Notes: generated from the sequence alone by a model not told the origin. 64,000 nucleotides of DNA from Pachypanchax playfairii (GCA_006937955.1 SSNP01000052.1:1082623-1146622); one strand, 5' to 3'. Positions 12,220 through 25,628 are shown, counted from the first letter of the stretch. Numbers and translations are program-made.

Positions 12220-12960
12220 CGTGCAAACAAAACACAGCCTGCGATTGACTCTGTTTCCCTTTCTCAGTTGACAGATGGCTTACCAAAACCTCTATTAGGC
12301 TAACCAAATGTTCCTCACCATGGCCTCTCCAAATTCCTCACATGCTCTGGTTTTAGCTTCTTTGACCACAGACACTACCATCATTACTGCCACACTGTAC
12401 CTGGCAGTTGTTTGAGTCTTCTGAATCAGCAAAGCTCCTTCATTCTTCAGTTTCACAACTTCCATCATCACTAATAACTTTTGGTGTGAATTAAAATTTT
12501 ACAGGACATGGGCCTCTGCCAAATGTTCCCAGTTACCCTCACCATGTACCATGTACCATGGCATCCTCCCCGGCCACTGGATCCAGCTTACCACCAAGTG
12601 GTGAACAGTTGAAAGCTCTGCCCCTCTCTCTATCCGTGTCTTCAGAACACAGGATCAAAGGTCAGATGATGCAATTCAGAAGTCTGCAAGTCAGATGAAA
12701 TCAATCATAGTAGACTTATGAACCACCATATGTCTGAACAAACCATGCCTAGCTCAGAAGTCCAATAACAAAACACCATGGGGATTCAGATTGGAGAGGC
12801 CAATCCTCCCAATCACCCCCTCCAGGTAACTCTGTCATTGCCCACTTGAGCATGGAAGTCCCCTGGAATGATGACAGAATCCCCAGACTTTCTCATTGAT
12901 GTTTCCAACATATTTTTCTCTTCTGTCACCGCAAACTGCATCTCTCAGCCTTATTTACCA
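12220..12960 (-). mobile_element. Decayed LINE endonuclease-domain fragment
   Basis: Minus-strand translation near 12,800-12,875 reads PGDFHAQVGNDRVTWRG, the GDFNA motif and its surroundings in the endonuclease of fish non-LTR elements. NLNPHGVLLLDF, MIDF and, near 12,570-12,620, ELSTVHHLVVSWIQW follow in family order. Stops and deletions break the frame throughout. Confidence 0.75.
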
Positions 12961-13439
12961 TTAGAAAAGATCCAGTGTCTTCACTGCCTACCTTTAATTA
13001 AATCTCATGAGTCCACCTCTTAGTCACCTAAAGACGTAATCACATTTTTAACATTTCAGACCTCTCCACCCATTTTACTAATCCCTCTCAAGCCCTATGG
13101 CTTTTCTCTTTGCTAACGCTGAGATTTAAGGGGCTTAGAGATATCCTGGGATGTTTTTTAGAGTCAGATTGAGGCCCCATGAGGAAAGAAGGTTTTTTTG
13201 GGATACCTTTGAAAGTTACTCTATTTGCTGGGGCACAGAACTGTCTTTATTTAGGACAAAACGCAGCAGTACGCAAGTGTGCATGCGTACTGAGAGGGGC
13301 TGTTTATATAAATATTCAAATGCCAGCACAAATCCTTAAATGCAGTATGTGTGTAAGACCAGAGCAGTGTGTAGAACCCGGTAACACAGAGAAGGTAATC
13401 AGTTTTAATTGGTTTAGTCTGATTATTATTTGTTATTAT

Positions 13440-15470
13440 TTCCTCCAAAGTCTTTATTCAGAAAGCTGTTGAACACACTCTCAGGAAACAGCTCCTAATT
13501 GCTAATGAATGATAATTAAACATATGGGTCAGCCAGGGTGTGTGTGTCTCTCTCTGTGAGAGAAATGGAAAAACACCAAAAAAAATCTGGGCCTGGATAA
13601 GTCATTTATTGAATTTATTAAATAATTTCTTGAAATTTGCAGCACCTTTTCCATATTATTTCATATTTATATGAACTTTACCAATTCATGGTGAAGAGAT
13701 GACTTCATCTGGGTTTTTTCCTCTTTTTTTTTTGTTGTTCTTCTTTTGTTTTTTTTTAATCAGCTTACATCATTTTACAGTTGCTTTAATCCTTTGGCCC
13801 TGAATTAACATCATTTATCAAGATGGGCTGATGTTTGCTCCCCTAATTCAAACAGGAAAGTCACACTCCCTGAAAAATTGCATTCCTCACGGGAGTGAGA
13901 GGATTGTAAGTCTGTTGGGGGAAATGAAGTCGTTTTGTCATGATCCCATCAGCTCTCCAGCTTTTCAAGTCTTCCACAGTGACGTGTGACTTAACACAAA
14001 TGCAAAGTCTTACTCAGGAAGTCACACTCGTGCATAAATATCCCTGTTAAAAATATAACTGTTTACAAAATTAATTAAAAGCCAGTCTTTTTCTTTCTTA
14101 TGGGAAAAAGGCTTGGGGTGTGTGTCAACGTGTCTGTTGAAGTATGGAGACACGTATTAATGGATTTATTTCCGCTCACACATGCAAGCATCCAGGTGCA
14201 GAGTCTCCCACTGATAAAGGGCCAGCAGGTCATCGGGAGTCCAGATAAATGTAACGCTCTCTAATAGATCTGTGTGCTAACATGAGAAATAACACAGTGG
14301 TACATCTAAATATTTACACGTGTGACTGCAGAGGCGAGATTAATCACAGCTGTTCTGTCTGTCATTACTTAGTCTTATCTCAAATGGGTTGACAAGTCAA
14401 TTGTAAAAGGTGGTACAACAGCTCAGGCTGGGGGTGAATGTATCCAGCCTGAAGGGTGATCTACATCCCAGTCAAACTATTAATAACAATTAAAAAAAAG
14501 ATTTTAAATGATGAAAACATAAATTGCAAATAACTGGAAATTCATTTTAAATAGAAATGAAATTACATTTGTCCTTTAAAAAATGAGTATTATACAGGCC
14601 AATTTTCTTGATGTTTTCTGTCAGTTTAGATTCGATAGTGTGGCACGCGCTGAAACACTTTGGAAAAAATCCTGGGTGTTTTTCTAAAACCAATCCTAGG
14701 AAGCTGCCCGCCATGCTGCTGGGGTTTCTGTGTCGGACTACTTTCTGTATCCTCGTCCACACCTTCGCCCTCATTTCTGTGAACACAGTGGATACTCAAG
14801 ACAATAGGCTGTGTTAGGTCGGGGAGAGTCGGGCGGGCTGAGTAGATGATGGAGGAAATGAGGCATAACTCATAAATTACAAGTAGAAGCTGGTTCCTGC
14901 TAACTGAAAGCTCTACCTCTCATTCTACTTTTAGAAACTTGGGATCATAAGTAAATCTGCAGTCTGAGAGCAAAGTGCTCTGTTAGGAACAATGAGATAC
15001 CAATATAAAACTGTAAAAAGAGAATAAATAAGGCAGCTGTTTGGTCATTTTAAACCGATCCCCTGCCAAACTGCATCTGTTACTCTGGCTGTTGTCTGAT
15101 GAGCTGACTGATAAGTACATCATCCCTGCATCTTATCGCTCCCTATTTAGAAAGAACAACTGTCTGATGCTACACCTTGAGGGCTCTAAATCCCAGACCC
15201 GGTCACCCTTTAACCTCTTCCTCCCTCGAGGCCTCAGCTTGCTTTTACCAGCTGGATAGTTTGAGCAAGAGACAAAGACAAATTGTTTGACAGATCTATG
15301 TGTAAATGAAAAAAGAAGCTGAGGGAAGCATTGCTCTGGTCATCAGTATTTAGGGAGGTCTCTTCATTGTCAGGCACTAATTTAGTGCGAGTCATCTGAG
15401 ACCAGAGCCAACGTCTCGTTCCGTTTGCATTAGCCCAATGGCTTGGACTGAGTGATGAATTAAAGATCAA
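13440..15470. promoter_or_regulatory. Candidate cluster of conserved noncoding elements
   Basis: About 2 kb free of recognised repeats with many developmental-type motifs. It has four TAAT/ATTA homeodomain cores packed into 13,496-13,519 next to CATATG; ATTAATCACAGCTG and CTGTCTGTCATTA near 14,340-14,370; and TTTGACAGATC near 15,285. Distance from pax3 is about 37 kb. Enhancer function is inferred from motif density alone. Confidence 0.3.
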
Positions 15471-16254
15471 TAACAGTTTTTTTTAGAAATCTCCAGCCAG
15501 GATGTCACAGAATGCAGATTTTATTCCTTCTTTCCTCTTTTTGTGATAAATCTGTGTATAGGATGGATTTATTTATGTTTGTATTTATTTATTTGAGTCT
15601 TGGCACAAACTGCAGCTGAGAGAGTGCAGGGAAAATGTCTGTAAAATTTATGGGGCCTTGTAAAAAACATCTAAAATATCACCATATAAACAGCTTTTTA
15701 ATTTAATTAAGTGAGTGGTTGAAGTATGTGTAGCATGAACGAAAGGAGTCAAATTTTGCATGACTCCAGAACTGCCCACTTGTTAAATCCTTGTTCCTGC
15801 ATGTTGCTGATGAAAATACTCCCCCACACTATAAGCACACACATTTTAGGGCCAATTAGATGAATTAAAGCTATTAACTCATTGGCACCTTTCTTTTGAA
15901 GGTTTCAGCAAAGCTAGGGATGCAAGTTTACTTGAACAACATTAGGTCTACTTTGAGATTGCTCAGATGGCAATAACCTCTTCTGTTCAAAAAACCCCAA
16001 ATATAGTTATCCTGACCAAGGTAATCGTTAATATTGGTTTACAATCATGTCTCAATCAGAAAATGTGTAACTTTTTACTTTTATTCTACTTATGCCTAAA
16101 TACAGAATCAATGATAAAGACAGTGTGCTTTGAAAGGGAAAAAAGAAATTGTGAAAGCCTTGATTAATATGTTCTCCTGAGAAACTCCTATAAGAAAGCA
16201 CATACCAATCTTTTATCCTGTGGGCGTGCCCCAGAAAGAACTGCTGTATTTCAG

Positions 16255-16512
16255 TTTTTACCTACGCTAATGAGGTAATGTTTTCAACAGGGTCTGTCTG
16301 TCTGTTAGCAGGATAACTCAAAAACTTATGGATGGATTTTGATGACATTTTCAGGAAAGGTCAGAAATAACCCAAGGAACAATTGATTAGATTTTGGGGG
16401 TGATCCGGATTACCGTCTGGATCCAGGAATTTTTTTAAAGATACGGACATAGTACGTTCTACAATATGTCCACTTGGCGGAGGTCTGCGCTCTCTGAGTG
16501 CTTTTCTAGTTT
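16255..16512 (+). repeat. Widespread repeat, copy 1 (GGCGGAGGTCTGCGCTCT family)
   Basis: Same unit and orientation as 20,405-20,672, with the conserved words CAGGATAACTCAAAAACTTA and CTTGGCGGAGGTCTGCGCTC. It has no coding capacity. Confidence 0.75.
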
Positions 16513-18767
16513 ATTCATGCTATTTAATGTTGCTGTTTAATCTGGGTGGAAGCCCAGAGAACCTCTAATCCAGGAGTATCAGCCACATGTGTGCTGTACA
16601 CCACTTTAAGTGCATCAGTCCCTATTGTGGTTGTAATCAAACACACACTGATTACACCCACAATGAAAATGTCAAAGCATGCCAACAGCTTTGCCTGAAG
16701 CCTTAGTCACCAACTCTTTTAGATCAAGCTTCTGCCAGGCATACCAGAGTGTGGGCATGATTATTACTTTGCCAACCTGGCTCTCTGCTGTGTCAGCACG
16801 TCCTATGCATGCCAGTGCCGTATTATCATGATATATGAAGCTGTCAAAGAATAGTGCTTTCAGGCTGCAGGAGCCTTGGGCCGTTCCAACCACTTGTAGT
16901 TATTCATTCAATTGTTTGCCACTAAGCTGCATGAATGAAAGGAAAAATGCACAATGGAATAATGGAATTAAGTCAGATTTGCATGATTGACATTTTTTCA
17001 GTGGCTGTTTTTTAGGTAAACAGCATCAGAACTAAGACTTGGGGATTTTTCCAAAGTTGTGAGTTTTAAAGGGCATTTCAAAAGCAAACATATTAAAAAC
17101 AATATTTCATTTGTTTTGCTTTTATTTGGTTTTCTCTTGTTTACAATTTTTCCAGAATAGTTAAAGAGTGATAGGATCATATCATACCAGTTAACCTCAA
17201 CCTTCTATGTTACCAAATCTTCCTTCACACAGGATTAACAGCTCACTATCTACAATCTGCATGACCCATTACAGTCTCGTTGGATCATAACAAATTTGGA
17301 TCATGACAAATGTAGTGTGAAATTAAACATAATATTCTTTGTACTCATCAATGTGTGTTTTTTCCCCTGTGCCATGATTTGTATGTCAGTAAGTTTGCAT
17401 ATAGACCCTATTTTGTATTTCCACCATCACACTGTATGCCAGGTCCTACTGGCACAGCCTTCTAGATGTAGCTATGCACTAGATTGCACAACACTAGCAG
17501 AATACAATGGCATATCAACCCTTTAACCCAGGTATGATGCAAGCTTGAAATTCAAACTTCCTTTAACCAAGCAGTGGCAGTGCACTGGCTCCAAGTCATG
17601 GCTACACTTTCTCCACACTCTTCATGGACCCAAATACACTGCTACAATGATAAATCACCACAACCTCATTATACATGTTTTGTTTTTGCTCAACCCCCCC
17701 GTGAACCTGTCACAGTCAGTCATGCATCATAAGGAAGCCACTGTATTTTAATACACCCCCTAAGACCTTACCAAGATTCTCCAAAGACAGGCAATATATT
17801 TAATGTTGTATTGAGCTAAATAAAAGACTGTACAAGGAGGAAAATGGCAAAGAAGCACAAAAGACAAAATTATACAACATCACTTCACAGCTCTTTCCAA
17901 ATCATGCACAAAGAGAATTTTAAGAGAAAAATAGTTTTTAAGCAGTTAGGCTACTTTTACCTGTTTACGTGCTCTATTATACACGTGTAAACTCATAAAG
18001 GAGGATTTGTGATCTTTCTTAAAAGCAGAATTCAGACATATAGCTACAAGTTCCCAGACTTCACTCAGGTTACATTCTCACCTACTTTACCCAAGTGACT
18101 AAAAATTCTGACTGTGGACTCAAAAGCACTGAAACAACTCAAGGGGCGAATGTTAAAAGGTTCATTGTAAAGAGAGTTGATGACAGGATGACATCATAAG
18201 GAACCCACAGAAGCAAACATCTCAACTTTGATACAGAACACATGATTTGCATTAAGAAGGTTAACTTGAAAAAGTTCACTTGATTGGCTTGTTGCCAGTT
18301 TTCTTTCTCTGCAGGTACCGTGAGCGAGGAGGAGAGCTGAGCAATGAGACACAGGTGAACGTTCAATCCAAACTTCCAAGATCCATGAGGGGGCAAAGCA
18401 AGAAGCAGAATTAGAGAGATTCAAAACAGGTGGGTTCACATTAAGAACAGTATACTGTGACAAGATGCTGGATTGCTGTGGCAAATGCAAGCAGAAAATC
18501 TAGTGATGAGGATAAGAGAGTTTTTAAGCTGCTAGACATAATGAAAAAAACATGAGACATTATATAATCAGGCACATGTGAGTGCTATGAGACTAATTAC
18601 AAGGTATGACATGGTGCAGGACTCACCTGGTGCAGGAACATCAAGATTAGGGGTAGAGACAGCTGAGTGCCAGGCAGGTGTGTGACACTGAGAGATGTTA
18701 AATAGATATAATTGGGCTCACCTCTATACACAGCTTAGGCTCTGGAATCCAAATGCTGGAGAGAGGC
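16513..18767. other. No gene or repeat recognised
   Basis: Mixed composition. Frames at 16,672-16,893 (minus) and 17,296-17,751 (plus) have no recognisable motif. Confidence 0.5.
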
Positions 18768-19105
18768 TTTTTTTTTTTAAATTTGGCTCTGCATTTGACC
18801 CATTCTCACTGTAAGGTGAGGAGCAGAGGGCAGCCATATTGAACAGCGCCCGGGGGGAAGTTGCGGGATTCAGTATCTTGCACAAGGATACTTCGACACG
18901 TAGCCTCTTGCCGGGACACGGGATCAAGCTCTGGTTTCCCGATCGGAAGGTGAACTCCTTCCCGACAGACTACGGCCCCCGAGGCAGTGGCAGGTTCAGT
19001 ATCTTGCCCAAGGATGTTTCGACGTAGCTTGCTGGCACCAGGGATCAAACCCGCCATCTTTCGAATGAAGGGCGATCACCCTTCCACTAGACTACGCCGC
19101 CCGCC
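18768..19105 (-). mobile_element. tRNA-derived SINE, copy 2 (dimeric head)
   Basis: Read on the minus strand, it starts GGCGGGCGGCGTAGTCTAGT (box A region) and has GGTTTGATCCC (box B with one change) near 19,040. A second tRNA-like unit follows toward 18,900, and the tail contains GGGTCAAATGCAGAGCC. It aligns along its length with 8,909-9,266, with a homopolymer at its 3' end (18,768-18,779 on plus). Confidence 0.85.
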
Positions 19106-20404
19106 AGGCTAGACTGACTTTGGAATTGCCCAGGCAGTCAGACGTCGGGTGAGTACGGGGGTACTCACAAGTCCCCAGCTGAGTTGAAGTTTTTCACAGT
19201 GAATGAGAACCAGTGAACCCCGTTGCTTCAGCACGCAGGAGGGAAGGTCCTGCCTGTTGTTTGTGCACATTCACCAAACAGCAGGACTATCATAATACAG
19301 TCACAAAAGTTATATATATGCAGAATGGACCACTGATTGTGAATTGTATGAGAACAATGGAAAACAGCACTAATGGTCAAAAATTTCTAGCACCTTAACT
19401 GCATAGAGCCACTTCTTTAAACCACTCAGTGCTCAGTAGTTAGTTATATATCTGAGCAGCTTACAAAAAATATCAAGACAAAAACCCCAAAATCCTAATT
19501 TGTGAATAACATACAATTGAAATTGAACTCAACTAAATAAACATAAACTTTGGTCCAAGTAACAACTAATTATCAGCATGATAACCCATAATGAGAATGT
19601 TCTAATCTGCAATTAAATTCATAGTTAAAAAAAACAGTGTTCAACATAGAACTATATCACATTTAAAAATGCATGTTCCTTTGTTAATGGAGTCATTTTT
19701 GCACATAGTTTGGAAAAAATCCATCAGGTAAAAATAATCTGAAACATACTTAAAATTCTGTTTTACATCAAAGTAAATGGTTAATCACAATAACAGCTAA
19801 ATAAACAAAATAGCAAAGTGTTGAACAGTGTATTAGGTTCAAAATGAGAAACAGGAGAAAGACACAAGTTGCTTTTTTACACAGCAACAAAAACCCCAAT
19901 AAATGCATCCAAAACTCAAACTTAATTAGCTTCACTCCTACCTCTCTCATAGAGTTGTGTTTTGAGGCCATTCTCAAACCCAGTTTTCTAAACCCAATCT
20001 TTAATTTCTCCTTTGTTCTGATCAGCTGTCACCCCCTGGAGGCCTGTTTTAGTCAACTCACACCCATTTGTCAGCTGTAAATAAGGAGAGGAAGGATTTA
20101 AGAAGATTATTGTAGCACTCTTGTCTTCCACTCAGTGTGAGCGCATAGGCTTATTAGTACTAACTAGAATAGTGTAGAGCGTCTAGAGTGTAGAGTGTCT
20201 GCAACCTGCTGCTCTGGAGTCAACTTTGACCACAGATGACATGAATATATGAGGGATGTTTATAATGAAACTGATGATAGGAAAGGGCAGAACTGAACAA
20301 GTTTTCTCATCTATACTTTTACAATAAGTACATGGAATATTAGCAACAGTATACAGGTAGGTTGGGCTGCCTGCGATAACTCTTATTATGGCTTTTGTTT
20401 CATT
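19106..20404. other. No gene or repeat recognised
   Basis: AT-rich. Nothing beyond short frames. Confidence 0.5.
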
Positions 20405-20672
20405 TAAATTTTTGTTACCTCCTAAGAAGGTAATGTTTTCATCGGGATCTGTCTGTCTGTTAACAGGATAACTCAAAAACTTATGGATGGATTTTAAGTA
20501 CATTTTCAGGAAAGGTCAAAAATGACCCAAGGAACAATTGATTAGATTTTGGGGGTGATCCGGATTACCATCTGGATCCAGGTTTTTTTTTTTTTAAAAG
20601 ATGCGGACATAGTACTTTCTATAATATGCCCACTTGGCGGAGGTCTGCGCTCTCCGAGTGCTTTTCTTGTTT
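20405..20672 (+). repeat. Widespread repeat, copy 2 (GGCGGAGGTCTGCGCTCT family)
   Basis: It shares with 16,255-16,512 the order: GGTAATGTTTTC, GTCTGTCTGTTA, CAGGATAACTCAAAAACTTA, GGAACAATTGATTAGATTTT, GGGGGTGATCCGGATTAC, and CTTGGCGGAGGTCTGCGCTC, then GAGTGCTTTTCT. ACCTCC / GGAGGT words near the ends suggest short inverted termini. I know the sequence as dispersed in animal genomes but cannot name its class. Confidence 0.75.
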
Positions 20673-22685
20673 TTTACAGAAATTAGTAGATATCAGTTCT
20701 GCATTGTACACAGTTGCACAAAGCATTTCATAATTTTAGTAATAAAATTAGTTAAATATAAATTTGATTTTGACCAAAATGTTTTTTAACATTAAGCGAT
20801 CGTTTCACTGTTGATCCAACAGTTTGTTAGCTCACTCTCTTCTTTGGACTGAAACTAGCTAAGCATGTTTTTGAACAGGGAAGTATAACAGTAATTTCAT
20901 GAATGCGTTGCCATGTTGTAGGATTTTTTAACATTTTTGTGCAAATTTTTGTCAAAGATGAAATGTTCAACAATTTTCATCCATTAAATGCCCTACACAA
21001 GATCAAATCCGCATTCATAACTTGTCATTTTATTGAGTGTCTAAGGATGTTATGCAAATGCCATCAGAAAAATATTGAAAAAAATAAAATCTAAAAAAAT
21101 AACTGAAGATAAATTTAACAATGAATAAAAAATGTGTTTTAGAACTCTAAATTACACTCTCAGGGAGTCCTGATTGGTGTTTTGTCTAACTTACCTTCTG
21201 GCGACAGGCTCAGTGAGGGTCTAAATGAATCACACCACCATAGAGATCAGCCAAAGAGCAGATAATTGAGTCAACTATGTAAAAAGTAACAGATGTGCAA
21301 GAATAGCACTAATGCACCATTGCAAAGACTTTGCCTTCTGAGGCCACTGAAAACTAGAGGCTCATATGATCCCCCCCAGAGCACTTGTCATATTGACCTT
21401 TCAACAGTGACAGAGATCATAACGATAACAATGTTGTGAAAGGAGTAATGTTTGGACATTTTTGCTGCTCCCAGCCTGTTAGCTAAGAAGAAATTGTAGA
21501 AAAATCCTCTGAAATGACTTTTTCTTTAGTCATGCCTTCAAGACTTTTTTTCTGATTGGCACTATTATCTCTTAGAATCATTGCCAATTGAGTTTAATCA
21601 TTTCAGTTTAACTGTTTCCCTTCCTGGACTGTGTTAAACTACAACTGCACTGTCTTTGCCAAAGGAAATCCGATCAATTTCAGTATTCCAACTATTAAAA
21701 ATGAGGCCCTTATAAGTCTGAGGTATCAAGGGTATAGACAATGTCAGCAGAGTTGCATTGGCAGCATCCTGCAAGCCTGCCAAGACTTTGCCCAGCTTTA
21801 ATGGGTTTTCACTCAATAACGGTGAAGATAGAGTTCCATAAAGACACAATCAGACAATCCTTTCTGAATCTTAACAAAAATGGACGCTTTTTAATACATG
21901 CAGTTGCGCTCATAAGCTTGCTTTCTATGACAAGCTTTCACACACTGCCATTCAAAGAGCTTCCAAGTCATTCAGTTTGGAGAGAATTTAGGAAAAACAG
22001 CCCAAAGCATTTCTAGTTCCTTGGTGCATTTGTTTTTTTGAGCAAGGGATCAGAAAAGACTTGTCTAATTACAGTCCCTCAAGAGGAAAATACATTTCAA
22101 ACATGTCCATGTTGTAATCTGACCCAGGACAGGAAAACCTAGCAAACAATCAAAACATTCAGGTTGTATTTCATGCTTCTGATGAGACATCAGACCTGAA
22201 ACAACCAATTCTTACTGTTTACAATAACCCTTTCCATGTATGTTATTATTTTTTGCATCATGCTCTACATTTAAAATACCAAATTGGACATTTTAAAGTT
22301 TGTGTGCAAATTAAACAATCATTTTAGCAGTCAAGAAAGCTAATATCTAGTATACAAATAATTATAGGTAAGCAGGTGGTTGGAGCTAAACAGCCCCAAC
22401 ACACAACCAAACCATGAACCACTATTATCCTAAAAAATCTTTAATTAATTTAGTAAATTTTCACAACAGATTTACAATATATATGTCTAAATGCAGCAGG
22501 AATTTAGTTGTCTGTGTTGAACTGAGGGGTAAAACAAAAACATCAAATTTAAAGTAAATTCAACACCAAAACTGCAACATCTAAACTTATGTTCAATACC
22601 AGGAAGGGTTACGTATGTGATGTCACCAAATCTTATAACTTATTTTGTCACGCTGATGTCATTCTAACAGCAAATTTTAGAATAG
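20673..22685. other. No gene recognised; possibly conserved noncoding DNA
   Basis: 21,530-22,020 is free of simple repeats and more balanced than its flanks, but no motif cluster stands out. Confidence 0.4.
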
Positions 22686-23262
22686 TTAAAGAGACCCTCC
22701 CATTAAAAATGTTTTTTCTGAGGTTTCTGTTGAATATTTCAGGTGTTCTTACCTTCATAATGGGTGTGAAAACAGGTCAACAACTTCTCTTTCAGTTTTA
22801 ATCTCTCAAACAACACAGGTGGCGATAACACTCGAGTTCTCCCGAGTCCGAACGGCCTGTATCTGTTTCATCACAACTCCTTTGTTCGTTTGTATTCATC
22901 AGCTCCCGCAGTTGAAACCACGCCTAGCATGCTGCTGGCTAAAAGCTGTTAGCATAAGACGTAACAAACAGAAAGACACAACGTCTGACATCAGCGGGGC
23001 AGGAAACAGTGTACCTTGCTCTCATAGGCTAGTTTGTTAGCCAATCAAAGTCCAGCAAATTTGAATAATGAATATGAACAAGCTGCTGACGAAGCAGCCT
23101 GACGGAAGGAGCCGGAACACCTGAATTTTAAAGCAGACAGATTGAAAAGTCTGTTAATCAGTGTTTCCTGACATTTTTTAGATATAAAATGTTTCATATT
23201 ACTGGTTAATACTTAAGAAATAACCACAAAGTCCTGAAATTTGTGTGAAATGGACTCTTTAA
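22686..23262 (-). mobile_element. TTAA-flanked nonautonomous DNA transposon, family A, copy 2 (inverted)
   Basis: It runs from TTAAAGAGACCCTCCCATTA to TGAAATGGACTCTTTAA, the reverse of the copies at 5,398 and 30,540. TTAA bounds both ends. The interior holds the shared words TGGCTAAAAGCTGTTAGC and GCTAGTTTGTTAGCCAATC. Confidence 0.85.
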
Positions 23263-23305
23263 CAATTGTGGAATTTTGCAGGATCGTATCCTTGTGACCG
23301 CTGGG

Positions 23306-23348
23306 GATGGATGGATGGATGGATGGATGGATGGATGGATGGATGGAT
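23306..23348. repeat. (GGAT)n microsatellite
   Basis: About ten GGAT units, close to the end of the family A copy at 22,686-23,262. Such tails often end fish non-LTR elements, but no LINE body is recognised here. Confidence 0.95.
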
Positions 23349-24560
23349 CTTGTGCTACTTTGTTTACAATTCCTTCATAAAGTAACTGGTTTTGATTAAA
23401 ATCAAGGCGATTTGTATTGTCCACTTCTTTCTTTTGACCAAAGATAATTTTTGTAGTTTTGAAGGGATTTGATGGCATGTTTAATGGTGAGTCCAACCAA
23501 AACAATGATCAACTGCCTATTTTCAGACAGAATGGCAACTCATTCTTGAAATGAAGGAATTAATTTGACCAACATTCAATTTTATTTCAAAACCTTTCAC
23601 CTCACATGCTCCATGGAAATGATTAAAACCTGGGACAGGTAAATTGACAGTCAATCCTTTGGGTGGGTGGGGATCATATCTGATGAAGACCAAGTACATA
23701 ACTCTACTTCTGTGAAAAACAAAACTACATGTCACAAGTACAAAAGACATTTTCACCTATAGCTGAACACTAGAGTTTAAACTGTCATTACATTCAGTTT
23801 GGTTGATAAAGCTTTGCTTTTTTTTTAGATTGTGCCATTTGTTACAAGATGACCTACAAAATTGACTCACAAAAGATCTAAAAAAAAGTGAGCAGCAAAG
23901 TTCTAATCAAGGTAATGCAAATAAAAAAACTGTTTTTGTTTCAGCAGCGAGCATGATGAGAGCCCTGCAAGCTCCAACAGGTATTTGGCTCCACCCTCAC
24001 AGGTGAAACCAATTAAAACAATTATAACAATGATGACCAAAGACATCTTCTAAAAGGTCAGTGAAGATCCAAAGAAGGAGGATGTGCGTCAAAGAAAATT
24101 GCACTAAAACCTCCCTTTGATCTCACATTAATCCCTGAACTGTTCAGTCATGTCACTCCACTAAATAAATTACATAGATTTACTTCAGTTCTGCATCTCA
24201 CCCTTGGCATCAGGTTATGATGTTCATGAGCTAAGATTCTGACTTCTAGATCTATAGCACTGTCCAGAGGTCCAGAGAGAAGAGGTTAGATCCAGGGTGA
24301 GGAGAGACGGATGTGATGCAGATGTTGGGTGTGTGCGTGCATTGAATGGCAGCAATTATTTGAATGAATCAAAGAAAAAAAGCTTGAAAAAATAATTAAA
24401 AATGAAAACAAAACTGAAATTACATGCAGTTCAACTCTGACAACCTGGACTAGGAAAAACTTGAAAGCCTGCAGGATTACATCATCAAATACTACAAGCT
24501 TTTTGTCATGGGAAACCTAACAAACATAACAAAACCAAGATCTCTTCTGCCAACAGAACC

Positions 24561-25210
24561 CGGTCAGAACGCTCTTTAAAGACCGTGTAAAGGGAATTCT
24601 GCTATTTTCTTCTAACCACATTATAAACATAATAAATGTTCTAAACATGTGAAAAACCTCCCAACAATTAAAAACTGAATTGTGGAGCTAGCCTTCAAAT
24701 TGCGTTTCAAGAGTTTTCTGTTTCAGGATTTTATGGGCGGGTCTAAAAGGGGATAACCCCGCCCCCTGCTGCTCTCGTCATATAAAACCGTACAGTGCGG
24801 TAGCTTCAGTGGTTTTCCCGCTCCTTCATCCGAGGGATGACCGTCTGAAAAAGCTTTGGGTCGATTCTGTGTAGAGGAGCCACACAGTAGACAGTAACTA
24901 AACCAGCATGATAGGTAGGAGCTACTTCTGCCACCTGCTGCCTTCATATGCTAAACAAAGCTCAGAATGGCGTAGCAGCACATGCCGCTCCTTCACTGAT
25001 CAACAAGTCTGAAGCATTGCGGTTGTGTGGAAATATTTGAACTCCTCAAAAAGCAGCGATGCGCAGTTTTACATGTGGGTAGAACCTCAAACTTAACGAA
25101 CCAGCCGGAACTCAGAAACGGAGGAAATGCAGTGATGTGGGGAAGAGAAGGAGGTGCTGCTAGAGGATGAGACAGACAGGTTTCAGCGCCTGCAGCGGAC
25201 ACGCCCCCAG
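24561..25210 (+). other. GC-box and TATA-like block of unknown nature
   Basis: CCCCGCCCCCTG at 24,757-24,770 lies about 15 bp upstream of TATAAAA near 24,781-24,787 on the plus strand, with CpG-containing sequence either side up to 25,210. It could be a promoter of a decayed mobile element. No convincing frame follows. Confidence 0.25.
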
Positions 25211-25602
25211 CGTCTCAGAGCAGAGAAAACTGATCCTTTTTTCATTATTTTGATTATTCTGAAGTCTCCAGCTTTGACACCAGACTGGGCCTCTTGAAGT
25301 CCTTCACAGGGAGTTCCAGTTGCTATGGGGATCTTTGGAGTTTAGTCAACAACAGGTTGCCTCCCTTGCTGCTAAGAACCCGTATTTGGGAGAATTAATC
25401 TAATCCCTCACCGAGGGCGTGATGAAACTCTCATGTGAAAATAAAAAAAAACTGAAGGAAACCGTCTACATGTACAGCAAAGCAGCATGAGAAATTATTT
25501 GAAGAAACCATCAAGGAATTTCTCTAGAAGCTGCTAAAGCTTCCGACAGGAACTGAGTACCATCGCTTTCCATTCATATTCCTCACCTCTAAACTGGCTT
25601 CT

Positions 25603-25628
25603 AGACAGACAGACAGACAGACAGACAG
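25603..25628. repeat. (AGAC)n microsatellite
   Basis: About six perfect AGAC units. Confidence 0.95.
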
